Assembly: GCA_024653385.1 (NCBI GenBank)
Contig: JANLFZ010000033.1
Coordinates: 1 to 12,806 of the forward strand
Direction: 5' to 3'
Length of the DNA: 12,806 nt
Source of the DNA: Thermoguttaceae bacterium
GTDB lineage: Bacteria; Planctomycetota; Planctomycetia; Pirellulales; Thermoguttaceae
Under the pieces are notes generated by a model. It ran no database searches. It was not told the DNA's origin and worked only from the letters and a program-made list of their open reading frames with translations. Below are positions 1 to 7,357 of the stretch, piece by piece (the stretch's first letter is position 1; each line of letters opens with the position of its first letter). Both the position numbers and the translations under genes were made by a program.

Positions 1-808
1 CCGGCACTTTCTGCACCGTAATCCGGGCCTCGTTTTTGACCATCGCCGCTCCGCAGACCGGCTGGGCCTGGCTTTCCGGCTCCGTAGTGATCAACGTACC
101 GGGCGAATCCGTCATGCTGCTCCGGACATAAATGGGGGTCAAAAATTTCTTGCCAAACTCGATGGACCGGTTGTGCATCACCGCGGCCCCGGCGCTGGCC
201 AGTTCGAGCATCTCGTCGTAGCTGATGCGCTTCATCCGCCGGGCGCTGGGGACGACGCGCGGGTCGGTGGTGTAGACGCCGTCGACGTCGGTGTAGATCT
301 CGCACGCCGCCGCGTGGAGCGCCGCCGCCAGCGCGGCCGCCGTCGTGTCGCTGCCGCCCCGGCCCAGGGTCGTGATGTCGAACTCCGGGTTGACGCCCTG
401 GAACCCCGCCGCAATCACGATCTTGCCCTCGTCGAGTTCCTTGCGGATGCGCGCGGCGGAAATCGACTGGATGCGGGCCTTGGTGTGCGTGCGGTCCGTG
501 ACGATGCCCATCTGGGCCCCCGTCATGCTGATCGCGTTGTGCCCCAGGGAATGGATCGCCATCGCCATCAGGGCCACGCTCACCTGCTCGCCCGTGGCCA
601 ACAGCATGTCCATCTCGCGGGCCGGCGGCTGGTCGGTGATCTGCTTGGCCAAAGCGATCAACTCGTCGGTCGTGTGGCCCATCGCGCTGACCACCGTGAC
701 GACCTGGTTCCCTTCCATCTGGGCGCGAATCGCCTTGCGGGCCGCGGCGAGGATCTTCTTGCTGTCGGCAACGCTGGTGCCGCCGAATTTCTGCACGATG
801 ATGGGCAT
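1..808 (-). CDS. lysC: Aspartate kinase, C-terminal part outside window
   Basis: Aspartate kinase phosphorylates L-aspartate with ATP, the first step towards lysine, threonine and methionine, in the cytosol. The visible 269 residues start with MPIIVQKFGGTSVAD, carrying the KFGGTSV nucleotide-binding motif at residues 7-13. Further family signatures are the TTLGRGGSDTTA segment at about 146-157 and IYTDVDGVYTTDPR at about 171-184. The kinase domain ends near residue 240, and the sequence from about 251 (VCGAAMVKNEARITVQKV) looks like the first strand of a regulatory ACT domain, which then runs off the window. The ATG at 808 is supported by a GGTGGA ribosome binding site nine bases upstream and by the motif position. 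It is the last visible gene of an operon with apgM-like and hom, 61 bases after the apgM-like stop. Whether the missing part has two or more ACT domains cannot be seen. The identity is secure. Confidence 0.95.
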   Translation of the reverse strand, partial: MPIIVQKFGGTSVADSKKILAAARKAIRAQMEGNQVVTVVSAMGHTTDELIALAKQITDQPPAREMDMLLATGEQVSVALMAMAIHSLGHNAISMTGAQMGIVTDRTHTKARIQSISAARIRKELDEGKIVIAAGFQGVNPEFDITTLGRGGSDTTAAALAAALHAAACEIYTDVDGVYTTDPRVVPSARRMKRISYDEMLELASAGAAVMHNRSIEFGKKFLTPIYVRSSMTDSPGTLITTEPESQAQPVCGAAMVKNEARITVQKVP

Positions 809-817
809 GATCGAAGG

Positions 818-823
818 TCCACC
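818..823 (-). promoter_or_regulatory. Ribosome binding site of lysC
   Basis: GGTGGA read on the minus strand, nine bases before the ATG at 808. It supports that start codon for aspartate kinase. Confidence 0.5.
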
Positions 824-869
824 AAGAACCTGAAACGGATGTGACAAGCCGCCACCGGGCGGGACGCCC

Positions 870-2075
870 TCATTCCCCCCGAAGGAACGCACCCATCAGA
901 CGCCAGCCTTCGTCGAACACCTGGTCCGATCGCTCGGCCGTGGGGTCGTCGTAAGTCGTGAAGCGGTCGGGCTTGATCCCTGTGCCCGCCATGGCCCAGG
1001 GCACCAGCCCGTGGCTGTGGGTCTTCGTCCGCAGGGGGGTCGGGTGGTCCGGAGTGACTAGAATACGGTGCTGGCCGAACTCTTTCAAGGCCTCGTAAAC
1101 CGGACCGACGATGTGCCGGTCGATCTGTTCCAGGGCGCGGACCTTCTCTCGGGCATTGCCCTCGTGCGAGGCCTCGTCGGTGGCTTCGACGTGGACGCAT
1201 ACCAGATCCACGTCGCGCAGGGCAGCGATGGCGTACCGCCCCTTGGCCGCGTAATCGGTGTCGAGATAACCCGTCGCCCCGGGTACTTCGATCCGGCGCC
1301 AACCGATCAAGGCGGCCAGTCCCCGAAGCAGATCCACCGCGGTAATCATGGCCCCCTGAACGCCGTACACCTCGGCGAATGGGGGCAATCGCGGGGTGCT
1401 ACCCAGCCCCCAGAGCCAGACGTTCGTGGCCGGCAACTTGCCCGCGGCCCGCCGAGCCACGTTCACCGGGTGTTCGGCAAAGACCTCGATGCTGTCGGTC
1501 ATGAGCTGGTTCAACAGGTCGCTGCCTGGTCCCCGGGGGTAACTATCGAGCACCGGCTGGTCGGTCAAGTCGTGCGGCGGAGTGGTGCGCGTGTCTCGCG
1601 AGAACGGCGCGGGACGCTCGCCGGCCCGGTACACCAACAGGTTCCGGTAGCTTACGCCCGGGTAGAACTGGATATGCTCGGACCCCAGCCGTTCGTTGAG
1701 GGCGCGGATCAACTGGGCGCCCTCGTCGCTGGAGATGTGGCCGGCCGTGAAGTCGCGCATCACCTGGTCCTCGACGGTGACCAGATTGCAGCGCACGGCC
1801 CAGTCCTCGGGCCCCAGCGTGATGCCTTGGGCAGCGGCCTCGAGCGGGGCACGCCCCGTGAAGTGCTCCAGGGGATTGTAGCCGAGCAGGCTCAGGTTGG
1901 CGGTGTCGGAGCCGGCGGGTAGCGCGGCGGGCGTATGGCACGCCCGGCCAACCATCCCGGCCGCGGCCACCGCGTCCATGGCGGGCACGTGCGCGGCTTC
2001 GAGGGGGGTCTTGCCGCCGAGCGACTCCTGGGGTTCGTCGGCGCAACCGTCGGGGATGATGATCGCGTATTTCAT
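870..2075 (-). CDS. ApgM-type metalloenzyme, probable homoserine kinase
   Basis: A 401-residue protein of the archaeal-type cofactor-independent phosphoglycerate mutase group, in the alkaline phosphatase superfamily. Visible metal and active-site elements are IIPDGCAD (D9), the nucleophile loop AGSDTANLSLLGY (S56), EATDEASHEG (D300, H304), TPDHPTP (D343, H344) and THSHGLVP (H353, H355). Automatic annotation would call it ApgM, interconverting 2- and 3-phosphoglycerate. A sub-branch of this family clustered with threonine genes has been proposed to be homoserine kinase (TIGR02535). Here it lies between hom and lysC, four bases after the hom stop, and no GHMP-type thrB is visible, so homoserine phosphorylation is the better inference. 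The short gap to hom suggests translational coupling. The family assignment is firm; the substrate is inferred from context. Confidence 0.88.
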   Translation of the reverse strand: MKYAIIIPDGCADEPQESLGGKTPLEAAHVPAMDAVAAAGMVGRACHTPAALPAGSDTANLSLLGYNPLEHFTGRAPLEAAAQGITLGPEDWAVRCNLVTVEDQVMRDFTAGHISSDEGAQLIRALNERLGSEHIQFYPGVSYRNLLVYRAGERPAPFSRDTRTTPPHDLTDQPVLDSYPRGPGSDLLNQLMTDSIEVFAEHPVNVARRAAGKLPATNVWLWGLGSTPRLPPFAEVYGVQGAMITAVDLLRGLAALIGWRRIEVPGATGYLDTDYAAKGRYAIAALRDVDLVCVHVEATDEASHEGNAREKVRALEQIDRHIVGPVYEALKEFGQHRILVTPDHPTPLRTKTHSHGLVPWAMAGTGIKPDRFTTYDDPTAERSDQVFDEGWRLMGAFLRGE

Positions 2076-2079
2076 CGGG

Positions 2080-3363
2080 TCAATCCCGTACTCGCATCCG
2101 AACGCTCGTCGGATGCACGAACGGCAGGCGGTCGATGGCCGCCATGGCTTGGCTCATCGCGCCTTCCGGGGCTTTATGGGTCATAATCACCAAGGGCACG
2201 ACGCCGTCGGCCTCTTCTTCGGTCTCGTGCTGGATCACCGAGGCGATCGAGATGGCATGTTTGCCGAGAATCCCGGCGATCTGGGCCAGCACGCCGGGGC
2301 TGTCTTGCACGTTGAACCGCAGGTAGTACCGGCCCGCGCTCTTGGCCGGGTCGCGCAACGTCACCGCCGCCTCGCCGCGGTCGGACCACAGTTCGAGGGC
2401 CCGAAACGTGATCGCCGCGCGCCCGACGATCGTGTCGATGAGATCGGCCACGACCGCCGAGGCGGTGGGCATCTGCCCGGCGCCCAGCCCGTGGAAGAAC
2501 ACCCGACCCACCGCGTCGCCGACCACGCGGATCGCGTTGTAGGCCCCGCGGACCTCGGCCAAGGGCGTGCCGTGCCGCACCAAGGTCGGCGAGACGTGCA
2601 ATTCCAGGCCGTCGGAGGCCAATTCGGCGATGGCCAAGAGCTTGATGCTGTAGCCCAACTCCCTCGCATAGCGCAGGTCGGACACATCGACCGTGTCGAT
2701 CCCGACCCGCGGAATGGCTTTCCAATCGACTTGGGCGCCGAACGCCAGGTGGGCGAGGATGGCCAGCTTCTGGGCCGCGTCGCTGCCGTTGACGTCCATC
2801 GCCGGGTTGGCTTCGGCGTAACCCAGGCGCTGCGCCTCGGCCACGGCGGACGAGTACTCGGCGTTGTGCTCCTCCATCTGCGTCAGGATGAAGTTGCTCG
2901 TCCCGTTGAGGATGCCGTGGATCGACAGGACCTGGTTGGCCGTCAGCGATTGCCCAATGGCCGCGATGATCGGGATCCCGCCTCCCACCGAGGCCTCGAA
3001 CGCGATCGACCGCCCGAACAACTCCTGCCCGTGCTCGGCCAACAGCGCCTTGTTCGCGGTGACCACGTTCTTGCCGCTGGCCAGGAGCTTCAACACGATC
3101 GACCTGGCCGGCTCCAGACCGCCGATCAGCTCGACCGCCGCGACGATCTCCGGGTCGTTCAGGACCGTCCCCAGGTCGCTGGTAAGAAGCTCGCGCGGGA
3201 CCGCGACGTTGCGGGGCCGAACCAGATCGGTGTCGACGATGCGCACCAGCTCGATGGGCCGGCCGGCATGGCGACCCAGGCGCTTCCCGCTCTCCAGGAG
3301 GATCTTCGCCACCCCCGAGCCAATGGTGCCAAACCCGATGATCGCGACTTTTGCGGCGTTCAT
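2080..3363 (-). CDS. hom: Homoserine dehydrogenase with C-terminal ACT domain
   Basis: This enzyme reduces aspartate semialdehyde to homoserine with NAD(P)H, the branch point towards threonine and methionine. The 427-residue protein has a Rossmann glycine motif GFGTIGSG at about 10-17, the TANKALLAEHG segment with a conserved lysine (K105), GILNGTSNFIL at about 150-160, and the catalytic-domain stretch PAMDVNGSDAAQKLAILA with D190, D195 and K199. From about 347 to the end an ACT domain (FNVQDSPGVLAQIAGILG) is visible, which in this family binds threonine for feedback control. The length is normal for the ACT-bearing form. It is the first gene of the hom / apgM-like / lysC operon and diverges from the methyltransferase gene. 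No clear ribosome binding site precedes the ATG; an out-of-frame ATG lies five bases upstream. Confidence 0.96.
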   Translation of the reverse strand: MNAAKVAIIGFGTIGSGVAKILLESGKRLGRHAGRPIELVRIVDTDLVRPRNVAVPRELLTSDLGTVLNDPEIVAAVELIGGLEPARSIVLKLLASGKNVVTANKALLAEHGQELFGRSIAFEASVGGGIPIIAAIGQSLTANQVLSIHGILNGTSNFILTQMEEHNAEYSSAVAEAQRLGYAEANPAMDVNGSDAAQKLAILAHLAFGAQVDWKAIPRVGIDTVDVSDLRYARELGYSIKLLAIAELASDGLELHVSPTLVRHGTPLAEVRGAYNAIRVVGDAVGRVFFHGLGAGQMPTASAVVADLIDTIVGRAAITFRALELWSDRGEAAVTLRDPAKSAGRYYLRFNVQDSPGVLAQIAGILGKHAISIASVIQHETEEEADGVVPLVIMTHKAPEGAMSQAMAAIDRLPFVHPTSVRMRVRD

Positions 3364-3403
3364 GGCATGTGGACTTCGAGCGGAACAGACGCAGAATCTC
3401 GTT

Positions 3404-3433
3404 ATCCTAGGGTAGCTTGCCGGGAAGCGTCAA
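3404..3433 (-). promoter_or_regulatory. Candidate sigma70-type promoter for hom operon
   Basis: On the minus strand TTGACG (3433-3428), an 18-base spacer and TAGGAT (3409-3404) match the housekeeping -35 and -10 boxes at five and four of six positions. Transcription would start near 3396, leaving a leader of about 33 bases, too short for a riboswitch or leader-peptide attenuator. Planctomycete promoters are poorly characterised, so this is only a candidate. Confidence 0.42.
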
Positions 3434-3479
3434 GGCGAACGCCCCCTGCCGTGGAGTGCTAGGCAGCCTCGCGGGGCTT

Positions 3480-3488
3480 TGCTAGACT
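3480..3488 (+). promoter_or_regulatory. Candidate extended -10 element for methyltransferase
   Basis: TGCTAGACT fits an extended -10 pattern (TGnTAnnnT) about 30 bases before the methyltransferase ATG. No convincing -35 box lies upstream. Confidence 0.25.
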
Positions 3489-3517
3489 GATCCCGCAAGA
3501 GAGCAAGACAAGCCAAC

Positions 3518-4663
3518 ATGCCGGGCAGACACCACGCGATGGCCCCCTGGCCAGACCTGCCACGTTTCGAGAACCCCGACTATCTTTCGCAACAACTGGT
3601 CACGTACCTCGGGAACAAGCGAGCGTTCCTCGGTGAAATCGGGTCGGCTTTGGAACGAGTCAAACGCCGCCTCGGCAAGCCGCGCCTTCGGGTGCTCGAT
3701 GCGTTCAGCGGCTCCGGCGTCGTCTCGCGCTTCTTCAAGGCGCACGCCTCGTATCTGGCAAGCAACGACATCGAAGACTACGCCGCGGTGATCGGGCGTT
3801 GCTACCTTCGCAACCCGAGCACGGTCGACCTGCGTGCCGTCGGCGCCCTCGTGGCCGACTTCAATCGGCGTGTGGAGACCGAGCCCTTCCCTCGGGGGTT
3901 CATTGAAGAACTCTACGCACCCCGGGACGAGGCCAACATCACTCGCCGGGACCGCGTGTTCTACACCAGAGCCAATGCAAGGCGACTGGACAACTACCGC
4001 CGGCTCATCGAGACGGTCCCCACCGGGGTGAAAGACCTCGTGCTCGCGCCGCTGTTGAGCGAAGCCTCGGTCCATGCCAACACGGCCGGGGTATTCAAAG
4101 GTTTCTACAAGAACCGGCGCACCGGAGTCGGACAGTTCGGAGGGACCGGCGCCGACGCCTTGACGCGCATCCTGGGCCCGATCGTCTTGGCCCCGCCGGT
4201 CTTGAGCCGTTTCGAATGCGATTACGAGGTCTTCCAGGAAGACGCCAACACGCTGGCACGCCGCGTCAAGAACCTGGATCTGGCCTATCTCGACCCGCCG
4301 TACAACCAGCACCCCTACGGCTCGAACTATTTCATGCTGAACCTGCTGGTGCGCTACCAGCGGCCTGCCCAGGTAAGCGCCGTCTCGGGAATACCCGCCG
4401 ACTGGCGGCGATCGGGATACAACGCGCGGGGGCGATGCCGGGAGCTGCTGGCCGACCTGCTCGCGACGCTCGACGCGCCGTTTATCTTGATCTCCTTCAA
4501 TGACGAGGGTTTCATTCGACCCGAGGAAATGCGGCGCATGCTCGAAGCCCTCGGGTCGGTGGAGGTTGTCGAGAAGAAGTACAATGCATTTCGAGGCGCA
4601 AGGAACTTCAACCATCGTCCGATTCACGTGACCGAACGGCTGTTCTTGCTCGAACGACGATAA
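3518..4663 (+). CDS. D12-class DNA adenine-N6 methyltransferase (solitary)
   Basis: A 381-residue protein resembling Dam/DpnM-type (D12 class) adenine methyltransferases, which move a methyl group from S-adenosylmethionine to N6 of adenine in DNA. Visible parts are a family-typical N-terminal YLGNKRAFL segment (about 30-38), the SAM-binding motif I DAFSGSGVVSRFF (61-73) with D61, F63 and G65, and the catalytic motif IV LDPPY (258-262) followed by NQHPYGSNY. The region between the motifs (about 100-230) would hold the target recognition domain, which suggests an unusual target relative to GATC enzymes; this is inference. No restriction endonuclease, specificity subunit or mismatch-repair gene adjoins it, so it looks like an orphan methyltransferase. 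Codon use looks somewhat less extremely GC-rich than its neighbours, which may hint at transfer. The start is uncertain: a second in-frame ATG lies at codon 8 (3539) and neither has a strong ribosome binding site. Confidence 0.88.
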   Translation: MPGRHHAMAPWPDLPRFENPDYLSQQLVTYLGNKRAFLGEIGSALERVKRRLGKPRLRVLDAFSGSGVVSRFFKAHASYLASNDIEDYAAVIGRCYLRNPSTVDLRAVGALVADFNRRVETEPFPRGFIEELYAPRDEANITRRDRVFYTRANARRLDNYRRLIETVPTGVKDLVLAPLLSEASVHANTAGVFKGFYKNRRTGVGQFGGTGADALTRILGPIVLAPPVLSRFECDYEVFQEDANTLARRVKNLDLAYLDPPYNQHPYGSNYFMLNLLVRYQRPAQVSAVSGIPADWRRSGYNARGRCRELLADLLATLDAPFILISFNDEGFIRPEEMRRMLEALGSVEVVEKKYNAFRGARNFNHRPIHVTERLFLLERR

Positions 4664-4667
4664 ACGC

Positions 4668-4694
4668 GGCGCTATTGCGGTTGCGCAATGCGCC
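4668..4694 (+). terminator. Hairpin just after the methyltransferase stop, possible terminator
   Basis: GGCGC (4668-4672), a bulged T, ATTGCG, the loop GTTG, then CGCAAT and GCGCC (4690-4694) form an 11-bp stem with one bulge starting five bases after the TAA stop. No T-run follows, so it could be a factor-dependent terminator, an mRNA-stabilising hairpin, or a chance structure between two co-directional genes. Confidence 0.35.
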
Positions 4695-4747
4695 TGGCTT
4701 GGATGAGAACTTGACTGGTTTTATTCACGCATCCCTCCTGGATCTTC

Positions 4748-4754
4748 GGAAGGA
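4748..4754 (+). promoter_or_regulatory. Strong ribosome binding site of the M42 peptidase
   Basis: GGAAGGA five bases before the ATG at 4760, a near-ideal Shine-Dalgarno match. It fixes the start of the peptidase. Confidence 0.65.
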
Positions 4755-4759
4755 CCTTC

Positions 4760-5818
4760 ATGGAACCCACCGCTCTTGAGTTTTTCCGACGGGTGCTCGA
4801 GACACCCAGCCCCTCCGGCTACGAAGGCCGAATCCAACAGTTGGTCCGCGAGCACGTCGGGCGCTTCGCCGACGACGTGACGACCGACGTTCACGGCAAC
4901 GTGATGGCCGTCGTCAACCGCGACGCCCCGCGGCGGGTCATGCTGGCCGGGCACTGCGACCAGATCGGGCTGGTGGTGCAGTACATCGACGCCGAGGGGT
5001 TCGTCTACGTTCAGGCCATCGGCGGGTGGGATGTGCAGATGCTCGTCGGCCAACGCATGACCGTCTGGACCGACCGGGGGCCGGTCGCCGGGGTCATCGG
5101 CCGCAAGCCCATCCACCTCTTGACCGAGGACGAGCGCAAGCAGGTGCCCAAGCTCAAGGACCTTTGGCTGGATATCGGCGCGGCCAACCGCGACGAGGCC
5201 GAGAAGCTCGTGCGCGTCGGCGACCCCGTGACGGTCGAGCTGGGTTATCGCGAGCTGCGCAACGGCCGGGCCGCCTCGCCCGCCATGGACGACAAATGCG
5301 GCATGTGGGTGGTCCTCGAGGCCCTCCGGCGGATCGACCGGGCAAGGCTTTGCTGGGCCGTGTATGCCGTCTCGACGGTCCAGGAGGAAGTCGGCCTGCG
5401 CGGGGCCCGCACCAGTGCCTTCGGCATCGACCCGCACGTGGGCGTGGCCGTCGATGTGACCCACGCCACCGATTGCCCGACCATCGAAAAAAAGGAAGAA
5501 GGCGACATCGCCCTGGGCCGCGGGCCGGTGGTCTACCGCGGCCCGAACATGAACCCCAAGGTCGTCCAACGCCTGCTCGACGTCGCCCGAGACCGCAAAA
5601 TCGCGATCCAGGTGGCCGCCAGCGGCAAGGCCACGGGGACCGACGCGAACTCGATCCAGGTGAACCGGGCGGGCGTGGCCACGGGCCTGGTCAGCATCCC
5701 GAACCGCTACATGCACAGCCCGGTCGAAATGATCGCCCTGGACGACCTCGACCACGCGGCCGACCTCTTGGCCGGTTTCTGCGAGTCGCTCGGTCCCGAC
5801 GACGATTTCGTGCCCTGA
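4760..5818 (+). CDS. M42-family metallo-aminopeptidase
   Basis: A 352-residue member of peptidase family M42 (glutamyl aminopeptidase / TET / FrvX-like), which trims N-terminal residues from peptides in the cytosol, usually as a large tetrahedral oligomer with two metal ions per subunit. The metal ligands and catalytic residues are recognisable: H65 in LAGHCDQIG, the bridging D177 in AMDDKCG, E209 (general base) and E210 in VQEEVGLRGA, D232 in VDVTHATD, and H319 in NRYMHSPVE. The N-terminal signature LETPSPSGYEG (13-23) and length are typical. There is no signal peptide. It follows the methyltransferase by 96 bases, with a hairpin between, so shared transcription is possible but not shown. 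It converges on the DUF6807 gene with only six bases between stops. A poly-A stretch encodes the EKKEEGD segment, and the frame stays intact through it. Substrate preference cannot be read from the sequence. Confidence 0.95.
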   Translation: MEPTALEFFRRVLETPSPSGYEGRIQQLVREHVGRFADDVTTDVHGNVMAVVNRDAPRRVMLAGHCDQIGLVVQYIDAEGFVYVQAIGGWDVQMLVGQRMTVWTDRGPVAGVIGRKPIHLLTEDERKQVPKLKDLWLDIGAANRDEAEKLVRVGDPVTVELGYRELRNGRAASPAMDDKCGMWVVLEALRRIDRARLCWAVYAVSTVQEEVGLRGARTSAFGIDPHVGVAVDVTHATDCPTIEKKEEGDIALGRGPVVYRGPNMNPKVVQRLLDVARDRKIAIQVAASGKATGTDANSIQVNRAGVATGLVSIPNRYMHSPVEMIALDDLDHAADLLAGFCESLGPDDDFVP

Positions 5819-5824
5819 CCGGCC

Positions 5825-6775
5825 CTACTCGGCGGCCTTCGCGCCGCCAAGGACCTGCTGGTACAGCTTGCCGACCGCCGTCGCGTCGACCGTGCCGTCC
5901 CAGACCGCCACGGCATAGCCCAGCTCCATCGGCTTGACTGATTCGATGACCAGCGGCTCCTTGTTCAGGTTCAACGTGGCCGCGAGGTAGGCGAACCCTT
6001 GGTCCATGGTGAACCACCTGGCCGGATGGCGCGGGTTGCCGGGCAGGTCGAACATGGCGACGGTCACCGGCTTGCCGTCGGCGTTGGCGGCGTAGGCGCA
6101 CCAGGCCGAGCGGGCGTCGTTCGTGCCGGCGACGCCCGTCTTGCCGTCGGCGTTGAAAAAGCGGCCACCCTGGTCCATCGACGCAACGAACCGCATCCCC
6201 AGGCCGAAGTACGGCGAACCCGACAGCGTGACGCTCGCTTTCCCCTTGGGGGCTTCGAGCTTCGCGCGCCACACGACGAGCGTGGCCGGGCCCTCGGGCA
6301 ATCGGCCCGCCTGAACCGTGCGGCGCTCGTTCAGCAGGACCTTGCCGTCGGGAGCGGTCCACTCCAACTCTTGGACGACAACCCCCGAGGTCAAATCGTC
6401 GAGCTTCTTGACCGGCGTGCGCCCGCCGCGGGCCTCGGGCCGGGCTCCGCAATCCATCTGTTTGCCGCACTGGGGGGTCTCGGACCAGAAGTCGACCCCG
6501 TCGACCGCCACGGCGAACATCAGCCCGTGGTGGTGCTTGTGGTCGGCCGGCGAGTCGCGGAGCACATTGACCCCGGCCGGCGAGAAGAGGCTGTGCACGT
6601 AGGGCTTGCCCGGGTTCGGGGCGGTCTGGTAACGCAAAAGCGGCTCCTTGCCCCAGAGGACCGTGATCGAACTCGGCTCCTGGTTGACGTGGATGCCGTC
6701 TTGGGCCAAGGCCGAGACGGCCGGCGCCAGAAGCGCCACGGCGGCAACGGCGACGATGCGGGTCGGAACGAACAT
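5825..6775 (-). CDS. Secreted DUF6807 ('PmoA family') protein
   Basis: A 316-residue exported protein. The N-terminus MFVPTRIVAVAAVALLAPAV followed by SALA-QD is a clear signal peptide, with likely cleavage after residue 24. The body matches the family long labelled 'PmoA' (now DUF6807), common in planctomycetes: KPYVHSLFSPAGVNVLRD (58-74), the histidine-rich DHKHHHGLMFAV (78-89), DGVDFWSE (92-99), and a C-terminal MELGYAVAVWDG segment. Despite the legacy name it is not a subunit of methane monooxygenase, has no membrane helices beyond the signal, and its biochemical role is not established. The clustered histidines could bind a metal or sugar, which is inference. The start at 6775 is chosen because GAGGAG lies nine bases upstream and the signal peptide begins there; extending 15 codons further upstream would hide the signal and run into the lactonase end. 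It lies 20 bases after the lactonase stop, apparently in one transcript. Confidence 0.85.
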   Translation of the reverse strand: MFVPTRIVAVAAVALLAPAVSALAQDGIHVNQEPSSITVLWGKEPLLRYQTAPNPGKPYVHSLFSPAGVNVLRDSPADHKHHHGLMFAVAVDGVDFWSETPQCGKQMDCGARPEARGGRTPVKKLDDLTSGVVVQELEWTAPDGKVLLNERRTVQAGRLPEGPATLVVWRAKLEAPKGKASVTLSGSPYFGLGMRFVASMDQGGRFFNADGKTGVAGTNDARSAWCAYAANADGKPVTVAMFDLPGNPRHPARWFTMDQGFAYLAATLNLNKEPLVIESVKPMELGYAVAVWDGTVDATAVGKLYQQVLGGAKAAE

Positions 6776-6784
6776 GTTGATGGG

Positions 6785-6790
6785 CTCCTC
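6785..6790 (-). promoter_or_regulatory. Ribosome binding site of the DUF6807 gene
   Basis: GAGGAG on the minus strand, nine bases before the ATG at 6775. It decides between that start and a longer reading frame, and would let this gene be translated even though the lactonase ahead of it is frameshifted. Confidence 0.6.
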
Positions 6791-7245
6791 GGATCCTACT
6801 TCGACAGCATCTTGATGCACACCGGCCGGGGCACCTCGACCGGCTCGCCGATCGGTTCGAGTCGGCCGGTCTTGGCGTCAATGCGGAAGACCGCCACGTT
6901 GCTGGTGTCCTGGTTGGCGGCCAGCAGGTAGCGGCCGGTCGGATCGAGGGCGAAGTTGCGCGGGGTCTTACCCCGGGTCGATGCGTGGCCCAGCGCGCGG
7001 AGCGTGCCGTCGGCGTTGATCGCGAAGATCGCGATGCTGTCGTGCCCGCGATTCGAGCCATACAGGAACTTGCCCGACGGGTGGACATGCACGTCGGCTG
7101 TCGTGTTCGAGCCCGAGAAGTCCTTGGGCAGGGTCGAGACCGAACCGAGCGTGGTGAGTCGGCCGCTGGGAGCGTCGTAGGCCATGGCGGTGACCGTCGA
7201 ATCGAGTTCGTTGATCACGTAGGCGAAGCGTCCGTTGGGATGGAA

Positions 7246-7357
7246 GTCGAAGTGCCGCGGCCCGGCCCCGGGCGCGACCTCGACCCAGGCGCGGCTTGCG
7301 CCGAACGATCCGGCCTGGGTCGAGGTCGCGCCCGGGGCCGGGCCGCGGCACTTCGAC
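7246..7357. repeat. Perfect 45-bp inverted repeat with 22-nt spacer
   Basis: Bases 7246-7290 are the exact reverse complement of 7313-7357, separated by 7291-7312. It lies inside the lactonase gene and its arms are GC-rich. It overlaps the 40-bp inverted repeat at 7284-7392, so the two cannot fold at the same time. Both arise from one inverted copy of gene sequence, not from an insertion element: there is no transposase, target-site duplication or foreign sequence. Confidence 0.95.

Noticed and set aside
173..844. Plus-strand open frame opposite lysC
   Set aside because: Antisense shadow of the aspartate kinase; no start signal or motif.
849..862. Small CCGCC/GGCGG hairpin between the apgM-like gene and lysC
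   Set aside because: Only five base pairs with a four-base loop and no T-run, expected by chance at this GC content; not called a terminator.
1897..3462. Long plus-strand open frame (521 codons) opposite hom
   Set aside because: It is antisense to a textbook homoserine dehydrogenase, is low-complexity (rich in R, G, D and H) and shows no family motif. Long shadow frames are expected in such GC-rich DNA.
3482..4627. Minus-strand open frame of the same length (381 codons) as the methyltransferase it opposes
   Set aside because: The equal length is coincidence. The antisense product shows no recognisable motif while the plus strand has motif I and DPPY.
5485..5496. A-rich run in the M42 peptidase as a possible programmed frameshift site
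   Set aside because: The peptidase frame is continuous through it, all metal ligands lie in one frame, and no downstream alternative product is sensible.
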